A DNA stretch of 64,000 nucleotides from Phymatolithon calcareum (lineage: Eukaryota > Rhodophyta > Florideophyceae > Hapalidiales), in contig OZ345355.1 of assembly GCA_977006965.1 (NCBI GenBank), forward strand, positions 806,001-870,000, read 5' to 3'. Under the pieces are notes generated by a model that was not told the origin of the DNA, searched no databases, and saw only the letters and a list, made by a program, of their open reading frames with translations. Position 1 is the stretch's first letter. Each line of letters opens with the position of its first letter. Made by a program: the position numbers and the translations under genes. Shown here piece by piece: positions 54,644-64,000 of the stretch.

Positions 54644-57398
54644 TTTTTTTTTTTTCCTTTCAAGTTTATTTAAAAGCCCCACAGACTTCCGAAGATATGG
54701 GCAAGGCTTCCTCTGATGCTACCTACCTTTGTGTAGCTCACAAAACGTCCACCAGAATGGCGGACGGGAAAACTCAGGACTCAAAGTAGTCCTATTTCAG
54801 TCCTCTACGGGATTGTTGGTGCTTGGTCTCGACCACTTTTTGTCTTGCCTTCTGCGGATTAATACAAGCCTTCTTCGGTCTCCATGCGTTCTATGAGTGT
54901 CTTGCTAAATAGTAAGAACTCATCCAGCGCCTTTTCTGTTTCCAGTCGTTTTTCTCCTTCAAGTTCGTACCCTGCTAACGTGCGTTCAAGGGTTTCCATA
55001 TGCTCTCTGGCTCTGGTGCCGAATTCTTCAGTCATACTTGTTGTTGACACCTGTGGGAATCTGCCGCAGGCATACTGCAGCGCTAGTTGTCTGTGCTTCA
55101 CCTTGCGGAACTTGAGGATTGCCGGCAATTCTCTTGTCTTGTCGTACGGTATCTTTCTTTTCCGCTTCGATTCTAGGCGGTCTCCTTCCATTTCCAGAAA
55201 TTTCGATCGAAGTGTTTGCGACGATTGGTTCGTTTGGATATGCTTTACAGCTTCACCGAACGGCTCTCTGGTCTCCATCGCGGCGATATCTTTCCTCGTG
55301 TACTGCCATTCATGGTTGTTTCTTCTTTCGGGCACTTCTTTTGAATACATACGTTCTTTCGCCTTGTTCCTTCTCAGCATTTTGAAGGCCAAGATTTCTC
55401 GTCGATGTGCGGCCGCTTGGATCCGGCACAGGAGACGGAGCCTATCCGTCCTTCCTCGGGCCAGTGGCCCGAATACTTGATTGAAGAATGTTGCTTCTAC
55501 TTCCTTGACAGCATTTTGTACGTCTTCTGTCCAGGGCGTTAAGTGCATTGCGTACTCCCAGCGTGGCTGTACTAGCGCCTTGTATATCTGAATACACTTC
55601 TGTATACTCAGCCCTTTCTTGAACACTCCCAGTGTACGCAACTCGTACACGGCCGTCCTTGCTTTCTTTAGTCGTTGCATCATTAACGTATCTGTGACTC
55701 CTCCGGGGTCTATGGATACTCCAAGGTACGTGACCTCCGGAACTTGTGCTAGTACCTTGTTCGCTAGCTTGAATGTCTTGCCCAATGTTTCCTCTGATTC
55801 GAGGACTTCGCTTTTCCCTTGTTTAGTGTTCCAAGTCATATCTCGCTCTTGTGCCCATTGGGTAGCTATATCCAATAGTCCTTGCAGTGCAGCGGGTGAT
55901 TTCGCAGAGAGAAGAACATCGTCTGCGAAGAGGATAGCCGGTACTTCAGCCCAGGTTTTTGATGCCCGGCTCATTCGCTCGGCGAATTCATCCATGAAGA
56001 TGTTGTAGAGGCTTGGACTGAGAGGGGACCCTTGTGGGACCCCCCTGTCCACTAGAAACCAGTTCCTGTTCGCATCACCAATTGTTGCTACCCAGGATGG
56101 TGTCAAGAACGCCTCGGCCATTGCGCAGATCTCCTTGGGCAGTACTTGTCTCATTCTGTTCACCAAGTGTACTCTCGGTACTGTGTCGTAGGCAGCCTTA
56201 AGGTCCAATACTGCTACACATCTCTGATCCTCTTTTAGTAGCTCAGTAGCTCTTAGGATGGCCAGTTCAGTGCTCTTCCCCTTTTGGAACCCAAGCTGAT
56301 ACCAGTGGTTTGAGTATACTGTGCGCAGCTTCATATCAATCGCTGTCTCAATAATTTTCCTTGCGTGGCTCAGCAAGGAAATCGGTCGGTAGTTTCCGGG
56401 GTCCTCGTGTGCCCCCTTCTTGTGTATTGGGACGAGGAGCGCTTTCTGCCAGTGCAGAGGCGTGTCTCCACATCTCCCGCAGGCCTCCCACAAGGCTGTA
56501 AGCACTTCGGCATTGAGCGATATATCGACTTTTAGCATTTCAGCCTTCACCTCGTCTAAGCCTGGTGCCTTTCCGTTTGGTGCTTTACGGATAGCCGCTT
56601 CAATTTTTGTCCTCATGTCCTCTGTGCAGGAGAATTTTCTTAGTCCGGGTTGCCACTTTTCGGTGCTATGGCATGTCGCTGAGATATGGGCTGAGAATTT
56701 AGCGCAATTCATGGGGCTTCCTGTCATCTCGTTTCTTAGCTTTCTTCTTCGAATTTTCTTTTTCATCTTGGCAAGTTGCTTCAAAGCCGCTGGTCCATCC
56801 TTCTCCTCCAGCTCGGCGATGTATTCTTGATACTGCTCTTTCTTCTTCTTGTTCACCAAGGTTCTGATTTGGTACTTACACTCGTGGTAACGACCCCAGT
56901 CTTCCGGTGCTTGGGATGATCTGGCTTTCCGGTAAAGTTTCTTTCGCTTCAGTGCCATTTTGTCGAGCTCTGTATTCCAAAATGACTTATAGCGTGCCGG
57001 TGTGCGTTTTCTAGTTCTCCACGGATCACACCAGGTTTTAACAAGTCGCTTGTACCCCTGGTGTAGATCTCTTACATTGCTGCACTTTTTGAGGTCTTCG
57101 ATGACTCCGGGAATGCCTTCTTGGTACTTACGAAGCGCGATTTCTTTCTTGGATTCTTTTCTTGACTTTCCTCCGAGGTCCAAAATCTCTCTGTAGATAT
57201 GGGATACCGATTCGGGGGAGGTACTTCCCTTGAGGTCCTCAATGAGACTACGCATTCGTTCCTTGATTTCATTTTTCCTTTGTGTGTCATCTCGGTCTCT
57301 TACACTGATTGGTCGCTTATAATGGTTCGGGTCACGATCTTGCCGGCTTCTAAGGCGCGTACATACAGGCCTGTGCTGTGTAGCCCCTGTCCATATGT
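54644..57398 (-). mobile_element. 2.76-kb antisense LINE insertion
   Basis: The youngest-looking and longest LINE here. It is antisense to the old LINE and flanked by a perfect 13-bp target duplication CCCCGTAGAGTAC (54631-54643 and 57399-57411). Its 3' end is a 12-base A tract (T on the plus strand) next to AATAAACTTGAAAGG. Because it landed in the 3' untranslated region of a relative, the locus shows inverted copies of that region at both sides. It is 5'-truncated: the endonuclease is missing, but the reverse transcriptase is open. Confidence 0.92.
54859..57398 (-). CDS. LINE ORF2-like protein, endonuclease missing
   Basis: An uninterrupted frame of about 845 codons inside the LINE; the open frame upstream of 57398 is chance antisense of the older LINE. 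It starts in the linker after the lost endonuclease (FWNTELDKMALKRKKLYRKA near residue 170). A reverse transcriptase follows: APGLDEVKAEML, LVPIHKKGAHEDPGNYRPISLL, AVLDLKAAYDTV (first Asp), DRGVPQGSPLSPSLYNIFMD, and FADDVLLSA (the catalytic ADD, read on the minus strand near 55925). A thumb and a C-terminal helical region follow, with no zinc knuckle. Such proteins nick and prime at the target; without an endonuclease and promoter this copy should not move on its own. The lack of stops suggests a recent insertion. Confidence 0.88.
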
Positions 57399-57560
57399 CC
57401 CCGTAGAGTACTGAAATAGGATTACCTTGAATCCTGCGTTTTTCCGTCCGCCATTCTCGTGGGCGTTTCGTGAGCTGCAAAAAGGTAGGTAGCATCAGAG
57501 GAAGCATTGCTCATATCTTCGGAAGTCTGTAGGGCTTTTAAATACACTTGAAAAAGTCAT

Positions 57561-57764
57561 TTCGCAATATATTCAAACTTCCTTTGCAAACATCGGCCTA
57601 CTTGTGGTCAACTGGACGTGTTCTTTTTAAACAATACGTCCAGTGGATTGGTAGAGTGGTAGTCTCAATTGCCAAATCCCTGGATTACAGTTGGCATGTT
57701 ATGTCTCCTGACGGGAATACAAGATATATGAAGAACGGCTTTTGGATGATTTTGTTTTGATTTT
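57561..57764. other. Spacer between LINE copies
   Basis: About 200 bases of unique sequence between the old LINE and the next LINE remnant. No gene. A tRNA A-box-like string (TTGGTAGAGTGG) occurs near 57647 without a B box. Confidence 0.35.
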
Positions 57765-58795
57765 TTTCCAATTGAAGTTTTTTGAAGGCCTCACAGTCGT
57801 ACGAATATGCGGACAAGACATCCTCAGTTGCTAGCTACCAGAGTTTAGACCGTTGAAACCTACCGGTTGTCATATGCGGTGGGGAAAGTTTGGATCCTAG
57901 ATCGTCCTACCTTCTCTGTGGTGTTCTTGTGGGTTCGCTGCTGGTGTTCCCGCTATTAGGCTTCATGTCCTGAGGGACATCTACTTGGCTTCTCGTATCG
58001 TGATATAAAAGCATTCCTTATTGGTTTCCAAGCACTCGATAATGGTCTTGCTGAATATCAAGAGTTCGTTAAGGGCTTTCTCGATATCCAGTCTTTTGTC
58101 TCCGTCCAGGTCATATCTTGACAAATTGTTTTCCAGGGTTGTCATATGCTGTCGAACTGCTTTCAAATTTTTCCACAATGCTTGCAGACATATGCTGAAA
58201 TCTTCCGCAGATGTATTGAAGCGCTAATTGCTTGTGCTTCACCTTAAGGAGTTGGAGGATTGCTGGCAGCTCTTTCGTCTTGTCGTACGGGATTCTCGTC
58301 TTCCTGTTCAATTTAAGACGATCTCCTTCCATTTAAGGAATTTTTGACCGAAACGTTCTGAATGTGTTTGGCTTCTTTCAGAAACGATTCTCTGTTTTCC
58401 ATTGCGACAATGTCGTTTCTGGTAGATTGGAGCCCTTGGTTGTTTCTACTCTCAGGCGGATTTTCTAGATACCTCTTTTCTTTTTCCTATGTTCTCCTCA
58501 GCATCATGAAATCAAGTATATCCCGTCTTTGATCGGGGGCTTGGATTCGGCACAGAAGTCGGAGTCTGTCTGACCTTCCTCTGCATAGCGGACCGAATAC
58601 CTGGCTCAAGAAAATTTGCTCAGCTTCCTTAGCGGCATTTTGAATTCCTTCTGTCTATGGCGCTAGGTGCATTGCGTATTCCCAACGTGGATGGATTAGT
58701 GCCTTACGCACCTCGATGCACTTTGGATGGCCAGCCCTTTCTTGAATTTTACAAGTGTACGCAATCCGTACACGGCAGACCTTGCCATCGTTGTA
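57765..58795 (-). mobile_element. Diverged LINE remnant
   Basis: Minus-strand copy of the same LINE family, with many stops and frameshifts. The order is GLRTLVKFKKGLAIQ, IHPRWEYAMHLAP, then RKTRIPYDKTKELPAILQ and KVKHKQLALQYICGRF, and RYDLDGDKRLDIEKALNELLIFSKTI near the C-terminus. The 3' untranslated region near 57780-57840 is a diverged version of the family's. A T-rich run at about 57755-57775 marks the A tail. Older than its neighbours. Confidence 0.8.
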
Positions 58796-58954
58796 GCGCC
58801 AGTCTCCAAAGAACCCGACGCCACATGGGAGAGAAAAGCCCAAGAGAGGAGAGAGAAGAAAAGAGCGGGAGAGACAAGACAAAAGAGGAGGAAAGAAAGA
58901 CAAGCAACCAAAACCTCCAGGACAAACAGACAGATTAAGCGTGTAGACGTTGGC
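58796..58954. repeat. Polypurine stretch
   Basis: The plus strand from about 58825 to 58915 is almost pure purine (GAGAGAAGAAAAGAGCGGGA and similar). It is low-complexity sequence between a LINE remnant and a tandem repeat. Confidence 0.6.
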
Positions 58955-59388
58955 GTCGTCCTCCGGCGGCGTCCTTGAGACAGGCGCGCGAAAAGTGAAC
59001 AGGGGCCTTGAGCGCGAATGTCACCGAACTGGCTTGTGCGGCGAAACGGTTGCGGTCAAGAAGGGTTGGGAAGTCACCGACTCCGCGTGGTCGAAGGGAT
59101 TCACAGGCGTGACGCGTGCAAGATCCAAGCACTCGAGCCGAAGTCCAGAAACCTCCGGAACAGGGACGACGTCATCCTCAGACGGCGACCTTGGCTTGGC
59201 CGTCGACCTTCGAACGAACGCACGAAAAAAGGAAAAGGGAACATGAACGCAGTTGTCTCCGCGCTGGCGTTCATGACGACGGTTGCGTCCAAGAAGGTTG
59301 GGAAGAGCTCCGACTCCGCGTGGTCGAAGGGACTGTCAGTCGAACATTGCGCGTGCTTGATCAAAGCAATCGAGCCGAAATCCAGAAC
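58955..59388. repeat. Tandem duplication, period 216 bp
   Basis: Two units start at GTCGTCCTC (58955) and GTCATCCTC (59171). Shared blocks are CCGACTCCGCGTGGTCGAAG and CGAGCCGAA.TCCAGAA at equal offsets. Both units are open on the plus strand with similar peptides (DSAWSKG), so a short coding repeat is possible but unproven. Confidence 0.75.
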
Positions 59389-60879
59389 TCCCCCCCCCTT
59401 CCTTTACTCAGAGGAAGGAACAAACTAGCTTGTATACTACAACCTACGCAAAAGACAGCGATGCAGCGCATAGACACATGAGAGACACGTGCCCGTATGG
59501 CCCATTAGATCACCTACTACGACCAGCATGACTATCGCGATCCAAATTATGCGGCGTACAGTCGCGAGAGGAAAAAGAGATCGCCTTGGGACAGTGACAT
59601 AACACGGGCGCGACAATCGTCAGGCTTCGTATCATTTTCGTGTCTGATATTCCTTCGCTTCGGGACGTGCGTCAGGACAATGTTGGCAAGTTTGAATGTG
59701 TCGCTTGCTGTTCATCGCTGGAACTGGATATTTCATTTTGATTGCTTCGATTGCCTCACTTCGGAGCAAAGAGGCAGCTTATGCTCGATTCTCTAAGCTC
59801 AAGGCCTCTGGCTTCTTGAAAACCTCCTTAATTGGTATTTCTCTGCCAACAAGCGCTTTTGTGAGTCTCTTAAGTCCAAACTCAACTTAAGTTCACATTT
59901 TCAATGTATCAAGTGTACTATATACCGCAAATAGTTCGATCCCCGAGGTACTCCGAAAATACGCCCCCAATTCTGTTTCTTGTCGAAAGGGGCGCTCAGT
60001 TAAACATCAACCTTCGGCACATGAACTGTGATTTTGTTCCCTTATAGAAAGGATACCTCTGTCACGTGCGCGTTGGTTGCGCGTCGTTAAGTGTGTCGCA
60101 GAGGGACAATAGAGGGCACCCCGCAGAGTAAAGATGTCCGTCCTGGTTCGTTTATTCGGAAACGTGTGCCCGTGGAGACGATGGGTGTCTCCACTATTGT
60201 GTTGCTTTGCGTTGTGTTGTGTGTTGGGTGTTCTCCCTCTCCATACTACGTCAACTAAGCGAGTTCTTTGTACTAAAATCTCCCGGAGGAGCACGACGAT
60301 GATTGGCTAACGTGAAGTGAAAAGATCTCGATGAGGTGCGCACCATAATGCCCACTCAAACGCATTACAACCCCCTGCCTTCAGCGAACGACACGATAGT
60401 TGGCGTTTCCAACGGCGCGTTCGCGAGCGAAGAAGACGTTCACGCAGAATGGTCAAGGTGGAGCGTTACGATTCTGGTATGATGAGAGATTAGGACAGGT
60501 GTTCGTCGGGGCGAATTATTTGCGTATGACAAAACTTTGATAATTGTCCCCACGTGTCAAAAGTGCCCAAAAAATATCTGGAAAACTTAGCGCCGGCAGG
60601 AAAAACACGTGGCATTCGCGAGAGATCACTCAGAACGGATAGTTCACATGCCCCCAAGTGATCTCGCGGTCGAACAGGAGGCAGAGCACCCAACTGACAA
60701 CCGCTACCTTGACCATCCCAACCCCCGTTCTGTGCTTCCGTCGCTTGCTCCCTTGCGCGTGGTGCGGCGAGTCCAGGAAGTGTGTTGGTAATCGAGTTTC
60801 TAAGATGGAGACCGAAATCGCGGTCGGAAAACAAGCACTACTTCCAGAGCGAGCGTATAATTGCCGTAGATAATGACTT
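59389..60879. other. No recognised gene
   Basis: About 1.5 kb. ORFs such as 60007-60294 minus and 60490-60834 minus lack motifs. The minus strand at 60030-60290 has a tail containing AATAAACGAACC that could be part of a solo LTR, but I could not define ends or a target duplication. Confidence 0.35.
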
Positions 60880-61368
60880 CGAATGCATATTAGCGTCATG
60901 GTGAATGCCATTTTTGCGCCAGGAAATGAGCAAGTGGCACAAGACGTTGGACTTCGTGCTCAATTAGAAATCATTCGCTCCTTGATAAATTTTGCGAAAT
61001 CGGTTGATTAAGAATTGCGGACGTAACGGTTGATCGAGTACGAAGGGGCGAGAAGCGGAACAACGGTAAGCTTGGATTGGCTTGCGAACAATTGTCGCGG
61101 TATTGCCGTAGTCCACCTGCCCGGGTTGAATTGCGTAACGCATCTGGTCTTTGTTTATGGGGACAAGAACCTTGTGTACGATAGTATGGAGGAGTATCCG
61201 ATGAAAATGTGCACAGCCGCTGTGAAATGTTGCATCGGAGACGGGAGCAACATCGAGAAGATTTTTGTTCTGCAGTTGGTATGCATCAGCCCCAATAATA
61301 AGGTCGGCAAGAAGCGAAAGCACAACAATGCCCAGAGAAGATGCAAGAAGAAACCTTTAGCGAAGTGA
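60880..61368 (+). pseudogene. Broken copy of the papain-fold-like family
   Basis: The plus strand reads ISVMVNAIFAPGNEQVAQDV near 60890, matching the helix after the candidate catalytic Cys in the gene at 11290-12480 (CIKAAIINAVFAL). The Cys itself is replaced. After a stop near 61007 and further damage, 61030-61368 reads GIAVVHLPGLNCVTHLVFVY and YDSMEEYPM, then CIGDGS. This parallels GVSIVRLRPLKGVDHAIVVD and IDSEEASAL, then CGGDGC, in the intact protein. A basic tail (KKRKHNNAQRRCKKK) is added. The similarity covers the whole C...H...D segment, so the two ORFs are one family. Confidence 0.6.
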
Positions 61369-61531
61369 TTGAGAAGAGAATTTTGGGAACGGCCTTAGCG
61401 ATATGTTTGTGGTCGATGTAGAAATGTGTTAAGCCCATGGATGTTGTAATTGTGATCGATGAGAAATAAAACAGCTAGCTGCTCTTAGGTCATTTTCAGG
61501 GAACTGTTTCTTGTTCAGTGAAAAGGACGAT

Positions 61532-61810
61532 CATGTCTAAGAGTTGTCGACAGCGAAAGTCAACAGCCTGTCGAAGAAAGGACGACAGCGAAATGTGTGG
61601 CGACAGTCAAGCGCAGAATACAGCCATGTCGAAGAAGTGTCGACAGACAATGTCCACAGCCCGTCGAAGACAGAACGACAGCGAAACCTGTGCTGGCGTG
61701 TAGAAAGTGCAGGAAGTCATGTCGAAGAAATGTTGAGAGCGAAAGTCCGAGCCTGCCTAAGAAAGGACGACAGCGAAATTCTCGGTGGCTTCCTGTGTGA
61801 GCGTGATGTT
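61532..61810. repeat. 93-bp tandem repeat, three units
   Basis: Units start at CATGTC (61532, 61625 and 61718). Each holds two GTCGA(C/A)-type blocks and a conserved (A/G)A(C/A)GACAGCGAAA. It lies just downstream of the gypsy polyprotein on its strand, so it may be part of that element's 3' LTR. It is not a CRISPR: the units are long, adjacent and unlike spacers. Confidence 0.75.
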
Positions 61811-61867
61811 GATAGACAGACAGCGTGTCGTCAAGACGAGAAGCAAGCGAGTGCTTTATAACATGCA

Positions 61868-64000
61868 TTACCATCTCAGCTTCATCGGAATTTTGCGTGA
61901 GCGCCGACCTCTGCGAGAGGAATAAACAGGTGTAGGATGGGAACAAGAGGTGCGTGGATTGGATGGGCGACCGCGACGGCGAGGAGACGGCGGAAAAGGC
62001 TTAGAAAAGGCCAGGGGAAGTATGCCGTTTCGTTTCCGTGGACGACCGTGGCGGCGAGGAGTCGGCGGAGCAAGCGGAGAATCGTGCGGGCGAGGAATTA
62101 CTTGTTGTTTCCGCGGACGAACACAACGACGTGGGGTCTTTTCATGAGGGTGCAGAGCCAGCTGTGGAGCCGATAATGGCCAGAGAGGACGTTGGGAAGC
62201 GTCGTCAATGTTAACAGCAGGCTTGAAACTCAACGTCCCTGTGAACGGAAGACATAGCCGGCGCTGACGTCCTCAGTTCTTAAAACTCCGTCAGCAGTAG
62301 TAGCCACAGTGAAATTGTTGGAGGTGGAATCGAAACAGAGAGGTTTCGATAGGGCGGAGTTGAAACTCTGAAAGCCTTGAGATTGCCCTTTGTTTGGAGG
62401 AAGACGAGCATAGACGAGTGATCCAATTGGAACAGTGAACCGCTTTCGAGACAGGTTCAACTTTGTTTCCATTTAGGAATGATACTTGGACAGATTCAGA
62501 GCAGCAGCATCCCAAGTAGATTGGATATTGTGTTTCAGAGTTGACAGATTTTCCGCAAGAGACGGATCCTCGTGGACAGACGAGAGGAGAGTGCTCAAGG
62601 CAGGAGGAGCTGGTTCCCAACCGTGCATCAAGAAAATCGGCATATGACCAGTAGAGGTATGGACCATGTGACGATATGACGGAACGACAGGGCGGAGGAA
62701 CTGCGACCAGAGGTGCTTGCTAAATTTGAGATTCTTTGCCATAGAATCTTTAATAGTATTGTTCGCGCGCTTAACATAGTCTTGTGTTGATCGCCGAAAA
62801 ATTACAGAGCACGAGCCTTCGGCGGAGAGACTGGCAGTAGCGCTTGAGTTCTGCCTAGATGTTCGTACCGAATGCGGCAATAGGGATTGCAGTATTGTGC
62901 AGAGGTGAGCATTGTGGCGGTGAAGACGCCTTCGTCCGTTCGAGAAGCGATAATTGACGATGAAGGAGAGCCAGATCAGATCTCGAGCCGATGCTTAATA
63001 ATTGGAGAAACAGAGCGCAAGAAAATAGGATTCGGCGAAAAAGCATCGGCCCCTTCATTACTTGTCCCAGGCACATGTTCAACAGTAAAATAGTAGCTAG
63101 AAGCCAAGAGCGACCAGCGAAGCAACTTGGGATCCAAATATTTAGCCGTGGAGAGCCGCTGAAGGGAAGAGGGGTCAGTGAGCCAGACAAATGGGCATCC
63201 GTAATGATACATGCGAAATTTCTTGAGGCCATTGGCGAAGGAGAAAAGTTCTTTCTCGGGAGTGCTCCAGTCAGATTCACGGTCATTGAATGCGTGATTT
63301 AGAAATCGGAAAGGTTGAGTTCGCCAGAGTCGTCATGCTGTTGCAGCACAGCGCCCACGCCCAATGTCGCTGGCATCGGTAGAGAGAATGAACGTTTGTA
63401 TCATTGGGGAAAGGCGAGAACAGGACTGCGGGAAATGCGGTTCTGAATTTCAGAAAAGGCAGTTGCTCGTTCTGGAGTCGAAAAAAATTCCGAATTCTTC
63501 GGGCTTAAAGAAACCAAAGGTGCATCGATGTGAGCGAAACGAGGGACGAATTGATGATAGAAACTAGCGAGAGCGATGAAGATTTTGACAGCTTTCTTCC
63601 TGGCAGATGGACTTTTGGTATGTTGTAAAGACTGAAAGCTCTTGACTGCGTCGACTAATGCCGGTTTGAGAACTACCCCGTATTGAGTAACGACTTGACC
63701 CAATGACTCGATATAGGCTGCGCCAAACTTGCATTTTCTGAGGTTCAGCTGACACTTGAAGCAGTGCCAACGGTTGGAAATAACACTTAAATCGCGAAGA
63801 TGATTCTCGAATGATGAAGAAAAAACGATTATGTCATCTAAATAGATGAGAGCGCAATGGTAATTGAGGCCACGAAGAATGTAGTACATAGTCTGTTGGA
63901 ACAGAGCCGGTGCATTTTACATCCGAAAGGTAATCGACAGCATTGATACATGCCGAACAGAGTGGAGAAAGCAGTCCTTTCCCTTGATAAGCGGGCCAAA
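61868..64000 (-). pseudogene. Ty3/gypsy polyprotein, partial, runs off right edge
   Basis: Minus strand, entering at the right edge. The reverse transcriptase comes first (FSTLFGMYQ, then NAPALFQQTM after a lesion, then ALIYLDDIIVFSSSF at about 63840). RNase H follows (GCPFVWLTDPSSLQRL, FTVEHVPGTSNEGADAFS). Most of the integrase core, including the HHCC zinc finger, is deleted near 62870. The end of the core survives (RANNTIKDSMAKNLKFS), then HTSTGHMPIFLMHGWEP, and after a stop a C-terminal barrel-like region (FTVPIGSLVYARLPP). A -1 frameshift at 62230 leads to a tail with four AT-hook-like motifs. The order RT, RNase H, integrase is the gypsy order. Several lesions make it inactive. Confidence 0.85.

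Larger units (their letters stand above)
53406..57549 (+). mobile_element. Old LINE 3' fragment, hit by three insertions
   Basis: About 580 bases of LINE 3' end on the plus strand, now spread over 4.1 kb. Pieces are 53406-53493, 53751-53862, 54387-54643 and 57399-57549. Joined in order they read the C-terminus of the LINE protein (FGEALKHIQTNQ, LESKRKRKIPYEK, LQYAYGRFPQVSTTS) and then its 3' untranslated region. The outer target duplication is GAAAAA(A/G)TCAT (53395-53405 and 57550-57560). The insertions between the pieces are listed separately. Confidence 0.85.

Noticed and set aside
57399-57507. N-terminal extension of the long LINE frame
   Set aside because: The target duplication shows the LINE ends at 57398; the extra codons are antisense of the older LINE.
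57640-57730. Possible third SINE or tRNA
   Set aside because: Only an A-box-like string is present; no B box and no match to the SINE body.
60030-60290. Solo LTR
   Set aside because: An AATAAA-containing tail is suggestive, but no TG...CA limits or target duplication could be defined.
61532-61810. CRISPR-like array
   Set aside because: Units are 93 bp, directly adjacent and diverged, with no spacers; the DNA is eukaryotic.

Overview
The window is eukaryotic nuclear DNA, dense in transposable elements and poor in introns. The few host genes are compact, intronless and on both strands. There are no operons, Shine-Dalgarno sites or bacterial-type genes. The mix of a Hedgehog-type Hint protein, intronless housekeeping genes and many old copia, gypsy, LINE, pogo, PIF/Harbinger-like, piggyBac, MULE and KDZ/Plavaka-like elements fits a florideophyte red alga such as Chondrus. 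That assignment is inference; no search was run.

Layout. 1-5.4 kb: a tRNA-derived SINE, then a secreted Hint-domain protein gene and its tandem paralogue. The paralogue has lost the Hint domain exactly where a dispersed repeat begins. 5.4-11.2 kb: a LINE 3' end, a broken PIF/Harbinger-like transposase and a decayed copia polyprotein. 11.3-12.5 kb: an intact GC-rich ORF that looks like a papain-fold (C...H...D) protein; a broken relative lies at 60.9-61.4 kb. 13.9-15.9 kb: a complete pogo-type transposon with TA target duplication and one stop codon in its transposase. 16-31 kb: an AT-rich, heavily decayed stretch with traces of a coiled-coil protein, an Ulp1-like protease, a PIF1 helicase, an internally deleted piggyBac and two MULE tails in opposite orientation. 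32.8-40.8 kb: a large KDZ/Plavaka-like transposase followed by two long unrecognised ORFs, possibly one element.

41-46.3 kb: a 209-bp tandem duplication, a second SINE copy with a perfect 13-bp target duplication, a 709-bp MITE whose empty target site is present elsewhere in the window, and an intact exosome subunit gene, RRP4. 46.3-51 kb: LINE and copia scraps and several strong hairpins. 51-52 kb: an intact RCHY1/Pirh2-like CHY-RING zinc-finger gene. 52.1-58.8 kb: a nested LINE locus, in which one old LINE tail was hit by three later insertions, each with its own target duplication. 59-64 kb: tandem repeats and a decayed Ty3/gypsy element whose integrase tail carries AT-hook-like motifs; it runs off the right edge.

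How the parts relate. Only RRP4 (3' RNA processing in the exosome), the RCHY1-like gene (a probable ubiquitin E3) and the Hint gene (a secreted, probably self-cleaving protein) look like ordinary host genes. Almost everything else is mobile DNA. The target duplications give a relative order of events: the old LINE before its three insertions, and the dispersed repeat before the MITE. Functional calls rest on motifs read by eye. Boundaries of decayed elements are approximate unless a target duplication or terminal repeat is given.
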